Origin: JBHENC01 sp051000345
Lineage (GTDB): Bacteria > Acidobacteriota > Blastocatellia > Pyrinomonadales > Pyrinomonadaceae
NCBI GenBank assembly: GCA_051000345.1
Contig: JBPCOJ010000022.1
Location: forward strand, 1 to 64,000
DNA length: 64,000 nucleotides
Reading direction: 5' to 3'
Positions 8,901 through 16,000 of the stretch are shown here, piece by piece. The number at the start of each line of letters is the position of its first letter. Position 1 is the stretch's first letter. A program made the position numbers and the translations under genes. Below the pieces are notes generated by a model, which was not told the DNA's origin, did not search any database, and saw only the letters and a list, made by a program, of their open reading frames with translations.

Positions 8901-9677
8901 GGACTCTCCGCCGTCGCGGTGACGAATCTATTAATCGGCAAGTTTTCGACAACGGGCTACTTCTCCGGCGATCTCGCCTATGCTTCGATCTACGCTTCGG
9001 CCCACGCGGACGCGCAGATTATCAGCAACGTGGCGGCAATTCGCGGCACGCTGGCAGGCCGCAGCATCACCGCCGCGCAGCTTCAGACAATGATCGTGTT
9101 CGAGGGCGATTCATTGACGACGTGGGGAACCGCGACGCCTTTGCCCTACACCGATCAGTATTCGTATAAAGTCGCAACCGCGATCACGCCGCACGTACAA
9201 GCGCGCAATGTCGCCGTCGGCGGCTCCGGCATGACGCAGGTGAACGCGCGCGCCGCTGCCGTTGACGCAACGCTTCGTCCCGGAAGAAAGCAGATTCTAA
9301 GTTTGTTGATCGGAGCAAACGACGTTGGTAGCGGTAATCGTCTCGAAGGCGGTAGTGCCTATAACGCGGCAGAGTATTTCAGGCTGATCAAACTCTATTG
9401 CCAAGCGCGGCGCGCGGCGGGGTGGAAAGTCGTGCTCCACACGCTTCTGCCCAACGGCAACGCGGGATTCAACGCCGAGCGCAACACACTCAACGCGCTG
9501 ATTCGCGCCGATAATTCGTTTTACGATGCCCTTGCTGATGGAGCGGCGAATACGACGATTGGCACGGATGCTGCCGCGTCCGATCCGACTCTGTATCCTG
9601 ATACGGTGCATTTGTCACCGGCGGCACATTCGATTCTCGCGCCCATCACACGCGCGGCGATTGAGTCTCTTCTATAG
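5925..9677 (+). CDS. Secreted multidomain fibre/adhesin with five FN3-like repeats, LamG-like region and SGNH hydrolase
   Basis: The 1250-residue product begins with a signal peptide (cleavage near VYA-Q) preceded by a good AGGAG site. Residues 35-310 resemble phage-fibre shaft sequence, including a GSDATGDLFYRR-type motif and a GQILAVG-x-NGLPTW motif. Residues about 320-820 hold five repeats of about 100 residues, each with an L-x-G-x-x-NPNG motif and a YHFDYGTT core. A concanavalin/LamG-like domain follows (about 825-1040, starting VEYRFDEGTG). The C-terminus is an SGNH hydrolase: nucleophile Ser1063 in EGDSLT, Asn1132 in GAND, Asp1226 and His1229 in DTVH. It would de-esterify a surface glycan. 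The gene closes the element, followed by a terminator and the tRNA fragment. Confidence 0.75.
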   Translation: MRRQTLSFILTFALLVTSFAELSPARAVYAQQARTHVVDTLVDASGNPRVGKVTFILTRAASSPGGIIPVGASVTAVLNAQGRFDVYLYPSTSLSPAAYYQAYFTDTTAGNQTLLGVYNIPAATTVVTLAPNRVTDTALAAQYTFASQTSVTSLSQSVSGATLASLLPVPPTNNVLQKYSAASGTFANSSVTDDGTTVSIGGSSVLKAADKNTANGVAGLDAQSKLAASLLPAIDLSTTTGVLEDARVSSTLTNKILVTPIVNIGSDATGDLFYRRADGKLARIAIGTAGQILAVGTNGLPTWINNTGSTGGTSPAPTPPVVQASAAPVVTTGFATVYGSGMAGLPGTINPNGGTISEYHFDYGTTTSYGSVTPSKTLPAGSTAVSVSEDLFGLTGSTTYHYRLRATNSVGETISADKDFITPAPQPPVISLGATLQITSTSARSTGIINPNTIPVTDYHFEYGTTTAYGSVTPSATLPAGRFDVQVTPTLSGLTPGTLYHFRLRATNAAGEAVTSDDTFTTNPASAPTVATAAATVYNSTEARLAGTVNPNGLAITDYHFDYGTTTAYGSVTPARTLSASASASSITEDVSGLASSSTIHYRLRATNSVGETVSSDATLTTPAPTPPFLTRYSATSITTTSAALNGLVNPNGRAVTDYHFDYGTTNSFGSITTAGTLPSGHRDSTVSANLTGLTASTIYYYHLRGTNSAGEATSDDGTFTTLPVGGASIPSINEASGIAATSATLNGTINPNGTPVSAYRFDYGTTSAYGSITTAGTLPSGSSVVAVTASVTGLTASTLYHYRLRVTNSAGESFTRDGTFTPVAPSTDALVEYRFDEGTGQIVGNYAAPTAATLANLGDNFHAVLGTTSAVEAIDPTWAGTSLNSVSTQYATATKASAQSFAAMTVYAAARRSGTPNNAAIVPIIGGAAANQFGLFAENANGTAFGFNTSTVTAHGTDIRDNAFHILTGTYDGTLLRVYLDNTLFEAASAPGLSAVAVTNLLIGKFSTTGYFSGDLAYASIYASAHADAQIISNVAAIRGTLAGRSITAAQLQTMIVFEGDSLTTWGTATPLPYTDQYSYKVATAITPHVQARNVAVGGSGMTQVNARAAAVDATLRPGRKQILSLLIGANDVGSGNRLEGGSAYNAAEYFRLIKLYCQARRAAGWKVVLHTLLPNGNAGFNAERNTLNALIRADNSFYDALADGAANTTIGTDAAASDPTLYPDTVHLSPAAHSILAPITRAAIESLL

Positions 9678-9717
9678 CGGCGCGTCTCTACGCTTGGACG
9701 GATGCGAAGCCCCGACA

Positions 9718-9758
9718 GAAAGCGGCGGGTCAGCAATGGCTCGCCGCTCTTTCTTTTG
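9718..9758 (+). terminator. Rho-independent terminator after the SGNH fibre gene
   Basis: A GC-rich stem (GAAAGCGGCG at 9718-9727 with the complementary 9742-9753) is followed by a T-rich run (TTTCTTTT), 40 nt after the stop codon of the fibre gene. Confidence 0.75.
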
Positions 9759-9903
9759 TGTCCAAATTGTGGCCGGAATAATCAAGTAATTTCCGTAAAA
9801 AATAGTAAAGGATAGTAAGGACAGTAAAACGTTCATTTTCTGGCGGTGGCTGCAAGTGGCGTGTCGGCAAAACTTAGGATTTTGACGGCACTGAGGTTCG
9901 GGG

Positions 9904-9938
9904 CCGAGAGGCCGGAGGTTCGAATCCTCTCGCCCCGA
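9904..9938 (+). other. 3' fragment of a tRNA-Pro gene; probable attachment site (attR)
   Basis: These 35 nt reproduce the 3' part of a bacterial tRNA-Pro: end of anticodon stem and variable loop, T arm (GGAGG, loop TTCGAAT, CCTCT), acceptor strand CGCCCCG and discriminator A. No D arm or anticodon loop lies upstream, although a stray CGGGGC (9899-9904) can pair with the acceptor strand. The sequence differs from the intact tRNA-Pro(UGG) at 58444-58517. Such 3' fragments are left at the far end of elements that integrate into a tRNA gene. An intact tRNA-Pro is predicted upstream of base 1. Confidence 0.65.
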
Positions 9939-9946
9939 TTACAAAT

Positions 9947-9980
9947 AAAAGCAGCGGGTCATTCGATCCGCTGCTTTTTA
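9947..9980. terminator. Bidirectional terminator between the element and the glucan synthase gene
   Basis: An 11-bp perfect stem (9947-9957 with 9968-9978) has T-runs on both strands. It lies 50 nt beyond the stop codon of the leftward cyclic glucan synthase gene and just after the tRNA fragment. It therefore ends the glucan synthase transcript and blocks rightward read-through. Confidence 0.8.
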
Positions 9981-10029
9981 TTTATGAATTGACGACGAAG
10001 AACTTCCTGTTCTTTTTCTAACTCAAACA

Positions 10030-13000
10030 TCAAGCGCGGCTTTGTTGTTTCTCTTCCGGCAATCTCTCTTCATCTATGCGCTCTGTGCGCGTTAGTAATT
10101 CTTCGTCGCCGAGGCGAATGCGCACATGATGCTGCTCACCGTCATCGACAAGCGCGATCTCGATGCTCGTTTGTTGCTTGCCATCGACTTCGATTTCAGC
10201 GACGCCGCGACTTAGGCCGTAAGGGTTTTCAACTTGTATCTGGTAGCGCGATTTTCCGTAGCGGTAATTTATTTCAAAGCCCGGCCAGCCGCGCGGAATG
10301 CAGGGATCGATGCGTAGCCGCGCGCCGCGAAGTTGGAAGCCGAGAATCGATTCCAGTCCGGCGCGATACATCCAGCTTGCAGAGCCTGTGTACCAACTCC
10401 AACCGCCGCGCCCCGTGTGCGGCCACACGGCATAAACATCGCCCGCCGCAACATACGGTTCGACTTTGTATTTGTGCATTCCGGCGCGCGTCGAAGCATG
10501 GTTGATCGGATTCAAAAGCGCGAAGAGTTCGCCCGCGCGGTCACCGTCGCCCAAGCGCGCGTAAGCAATCAAAGTCCATAGGGCGGCGTGCGTGTATTGC
10601 CCGCCGTTTTCTCTGACGCCCGGCACATAACCTTTGATGTAACCGGGATCGAGGGCGCTCTTATCGAAGGGCGGCGTAAAGAGAATAACTAGGCCGTCAC
10701 CGCGCCGCACGAGATATTCTTCAACCGATGCCATTGCACGCTGCGCGCGGTGCGGGTCGGCTGCGCCGGAGATAACGCCCCAGCTTTGCGCAATCGAATC
10801 GATGCGGCATTCTTCGTTCTTTGAAGAACCGAGCGGCGTGCCGTCATCGAAGTATGCGCGGACGTACCAATCACCGTCCCACGCTTCTGCTTCGAGCGCC
10901 TGTTGGAGTTTCTTCATATGCGCGCGGTAAAGTTCGGCGCGTTCTGTTTGTCGGCGGCGTTCGCAAAACACGGCGAAGTCTGCGAGCGTCTTGTGCAGGA
11001 ACCAGCCCATCCAGACGCTTTCGCCCTGTCCTTTATTGCCGATGCGATTCATGCCGTCGTTCCAATCGCCGGAGCCGATCAAGGGCAGCCCGTGCGCGCC
11101 GACTCCGAGGCTGCGATCAATCGTTCGCACGCAGTGCTCGTAGATGGTTGCGGATTCCGCAGACGCGCTTGGCTGTAAGTAAGATTCATCTTCGCCTTCG
11201 GCTAACGGCGGCGCTTCGATGAAGGACACGATTTCATCGAACACGGATTCGTCGCCCGTCACCTGCGCGTAAAAACTTGCAACGAAGGGAAGCCACAAAA
11301 GATCGTCGGAGAAACGCGTGCGGACGCCGCGACTTGTTGGCGGATGCCACCAGTGCTGCACGTCGCCTTCCTTGAATTGGTGCGCGGCGGCGCGCAGAAT
11401 TTGTTCACGAGCGATCTGCGGTTCCGAGTAAACGAGCGCCATCACGTCCTGCAACTGATCCCGAAAGCCGTAAGCGCCGCCGGATTGATAAAACGCCGAA
11501 CGCGACCACACGCGGCACGCGAGCGCTTGATAAAGCAGCCAGCGATTGAGCATCACGTCCATCGCTGCATCCGGCGTGCGAACTTCCACCGCGCCGAGCA
11601 GCTTGTCCCAGTAACCGACAACTTCTTCAAACGCCGCGTTGACGCGCGCAGGCTGGCGATATGTCGTGACAATCTGGCGCGCTTCTTCGATTGAATCACC
11701 CTGTCCGAGCAGCGTGTGAATCTCGCGCGCTTCGCCCGGCTCTAGTTCGATGATCGTTTGCATTGCGGCGCACGGATCGAGTCCCGCGCCGACGCGTCCC
11801 GAAAGACCAACGCGACGAAGCGCCGCCGGACGCGCGTGCGAACCGTTGCGCCCCAAAAATTCTTTGCGGTCACACGTCAGCGTGCGCGCGCGTTCGCTGA
11901 TGTCGGCGAAGAAAATGCGTTGCGCGAATTCGTTGTTGTATGGATTGCGCGCGAAGATGCTGCCCGTCGCTCCGTCGATCTGCGAAATAACATACGGAGC
12001 AGACGCGCCGCGCTGCACGCCGAGCACGAGTTCGGCATAGCTCGTAACGGAAATCCGCCGCTTGCGGTCTGTGCGATTGCGCAAGCGCAGCAAAGAGATT
12101 TTTACCGTCGCATCGAGCGGCACGAACATCAAAAGTTCCTGCGAAATCCCGTGGCTCGTGTGCTCGAAGACTGTGTAACCTTGCCCGTGGCGTATGCTGT
12201 ACGGCTCCGCTTCGCGTATCGGCAAGGGCGTCGGCGTCCACACTGTTCCTGTATCTTCGTCGCGCAGATAGAGACACTCGCCGATTGGATCGCTGACCGC
12301 ATCGTTCGACCAAGGCGTTAAGCGATTCTCGCGGCTGTTGACAGACCATGTATAGCCTGCGCCGGATTCCGTTACTTGAAATCCGAAATCCTTGCGATTG
12401 GAAACTACGTTCAACCAAGGCGCGGGCGTCCATTGTCCTTCGCCGAGCACCGTCACGTACTCGCGTCCTTTATCTACGAAGCCGCCGAGACCATTGAAAA
12501 AGGATCGCTCCGGCACAGCGACGGCTGGCTCCGGGTAAGTGCGCGACGGCAACCGCGCGGCAAACGGCGCGGGCAATTCTTCTTCGACGGGACGCCGCAC
12601 GAGTTGGTCTTCGAGCGAGCCGCGTTCGGTGACGATGGCGACGCGCGCGACAGCGTGAAAAAGAATTTTATCTGCTTCGGGCAGAATATCCGTGCGCCGC
12701 AAATAAACTCCGCCGGGCTTGTCCAGCAGAGCTTGCGAACCGCTGGTGCGCACGAGCATCTGCAATTCATCTTGCAAGGATTGCGCGTAGGAAGGCGGGT
12801 GATCGTTTAGTATCAGAAGATCGATGCTGAGACCTTTGAGGCGCAAGTATTCATGGCCGCGAATGATTTGGCGCACGAGTGGAAGATCGCTCTCGTCGCT
12901 GATACGCACGAGGACAATCGGCAAATCGCCGCTGATGCCGTAAGTCCAGAGCGCAGATTGCGTGCGCGTGTTGAGCGCCAGCACGCCGGAGCGCGGGCGC

Positions 13001-16000
13001 AAGGATGAATCCGAATAAAGCACGCGCCCGGCGAGACGTTGAAACAAATGCGCTTCTTCCGCATTGATGTTGAGATGGCGCATTTCGACCTGCGATTTCG
13101 TCCACGCCAGCGACGCTTCGCGTTCAAACGTGCTCGCGTCGTGGTACTTGTCTGCGAGGCGTAAGGCTTCGTCGCGCGTGTGTGCGACGGCGGTGGCAAA
13201 CGAGACACGCACAGTTTCGTTCGACCTTATGCGCACGCGTTGCCGCAAGCTGAAGACGGGATCGAGCACTGCGCCGGTGGTGTTGGAGAGCGGGCGGTCT
13301 TCTGTGATCGCGGCGGCATTCGCGGCGGTATGCCCGCGTCCCAGAAATCGCGCGCGGTCTGTTTCATACTGCACCGCGCCGATGCTCTCGCCTTCCGTCG
13401 CAACGACATGCACGCCCCAGATGTGTTCATCGGTTGGCGAACGCTGGCGGCGATAAGCGAGCAAAGCGTTTTCGGCGGCGAAGAATTCCGTTTCGATAAA
13501 TAGGTTGCTGAAGGCAGGATGCGCGGCGTCGGCGGCGGGCGTCGCCAGCACGACTTCCGCGTAGCTCGTTACTTCAATTTCGCGCGCACGCGGCGAGCGA
13601 TTGGTAATCGAGACGCGGCGCAGTTCGGCGTTGTCTTCGGGCGAAACAATTATTTCCGTGTGAGTTTCAAGACCGGCGTCGCGCCGTAGAAACTCTACTT
13701 TGTCTTCGGCGAAGAAAACTTCGTAGGCTTGCGGCGTGCGTTGTGTCGGTTGATAGCCGGTTGACCAGACCGCGCCGCTGCGCACATCGCGCAGATAACA
13801 AAAGCTGCCCCAGTTATCGCATGTCGCATCTTCGCGCCAGCGCGTGACGGCCAATTTGCCGTACATCGAATAGCCTGCACCGGCAGTCGTCATCAGCACG
13901 GAGTAAGTGCCGTTAGAGAGAATCTGCGTGCGCGGTGTCGGCAAATCGGCGGCATCGAAACGGCGCGTGACGGGAGCCGCGAGCGTATTCACGCTGCGCT
14001 TCATCAAGGTTTCTGCGGAGCGCGGAGTGGTCGTCGCTGCCTCGCGTGGAATCCGCTCTTGCAACAGCAATTCCGTCGCCTGCACAAGCGGCTCGGAGTG
14101 AAACCGCCGCTGCATGATGTTACGGTTGAGCACGTTGTCGAGCGCGACGAGGCTCATGCCCTGATGATGCACCATGAAGGCTTGAATAATCGCGCGGCGT
14201 TGATTCTTCGGCAGTCGTTCGGCGGTGTAGTCGATGGCTTCGTAAAAGCCGTAGCGTGCGAGCGCGCCTTCTCGCGTGAGACGGGAAATGTTTTGGAGCG
14301 CGGCGCGTGGATCGATCATCGCGGCGAGCAGCGTCGAGTAAGGCGAGATGACTAGGTCTTCGCTCAGCCCGCGTTTGAGGCCGAGGCCGGGAACGCCGAA
14401 CGGCCCGTATTGATAATTCATTTGCAGATCGCGCGCGTTATATGCTGACTCTGAAATGCCCCACGCGACGCCGCGTTCTTTGCCGTATTCGATTTGCCGC
14501 GCGACTGCCGCACGATGAGTTTGATCGAGCAGCGTGTCATCGAATGAGCGCATGACGAGCAAAGGCATCAAGTATTCAAACATCGTCGCCGTCCATGAAA
14601 CGAGCGCGCGGCTGTTGTCAACTTGCGTTAATTGTCGTCCGAGATGAAACCAGTGTTCGAGCGGCACATCGGATTTTGCGACGGCGATAAAACTCGCCAG
14701 ACATGATTCGGAAGCCAGCAAGTCGTAAAAGGAATTGTCGCATCGGTTATCCGCGAAGTTGTAACCGATGCTGAAAACCTTGCGCTCTTCGTCATACAGA
14801 AAATGAAAATCCATCGCCTGCACAAACGATTCGCTGTGTTCCGCCAAACTAGCATAGCGCGCAAGCAAGTCTCTACAATGCTGCGCCGCTTCCTCAATCG
14901 CAGTTGTAATCAAACTGATCCCTTTGAGCGCCGCATCTTGTTCGATATTTTGCGGCGGCACTCTTTGCTGTAATTCCGCGTGCAGTGCGGCGAGTTCGAC
15001 GAGAGCCGCATCGCACAGTGACGGCAGTTCTGCTGTCGAAGACACTCGCTCAAGCACTTTTACGATCTTGAGCCAATGCATTGCGACTTCGGCAGAGCAG
15101 GCGTTTATCACTGGCGTCAAATGCGGTATCAACGACGCAGCCCAAGGCGCAAGCACCGCGAGGTCACGCGTGCCTTGACGCACCTGTTGAATGAATGAAG
15201 TGTTCCAGTAACGCAACTCCTCGAAATTGTCTGTGCCGTAAGCGAGCGTGATCGCGTTCAATGCGTCTTCGATAATCGCGCCGCGACGCGCAAGTTCTTC
15301 AAAGAATATTGCCCAATCGCTCCACGCTGTTTTCTCTATGGACGCTTGCGCGAGCGTCCGGCAAGTCTCTATCTCCGCGCGCAGTTGTTTGAATGTGACA
15401 GCCTCTGTGCGTCCTTGCGCTGCGGCTGTACCGATGCGCGTTGCTTCTTCGTGCATCAAGTCGAGCGTGTCGCCGATGCCGCGCCTCATTCGCGCGTCGA
15501 AAAGCGGTTCGTCAACAATCTCTATGCAAGCTTGTTTGAGCGCGATTAAATGGCCTGCGAGGTTGCCGCTGTCAACCGTAGACACATAGCGCGGCGAAAG
15601 CGGCTCGAGCGTGGTGGTGTCATACCAGTTAAGAAAATGGCCGCGAAATCTTTCGAGCTTGTCCAGCGAGGCAAAGGTAAGTTCACATCGTTCGATTAAT
15701 TCATGCGCGCCGACATAGCCGAAATCGCGCGCGGCAATGGTCGAAAGCAACAGCAGTCCCGTGTTGGTCGGCGACGTGCGGTGCGCGATCACAGGATGCG
15801 GAGTTTCCTGATAATTGTCAGGCGCAAGCCAGTTGTCAGTCGTGCCGACGAATGTTTCAAAGAAGCGCCATGTGCGGCGCGCGAGCAATCGCAAAGTGCG
15901 TTCGTCGTCGCCGGTCAAAGGCATTCGTTGCGACGTTAATTTCCGGCTGAGTTGATAAGCGATGATCGGCGACACTGCCCACGCGAGCAGAAACGGGGCG

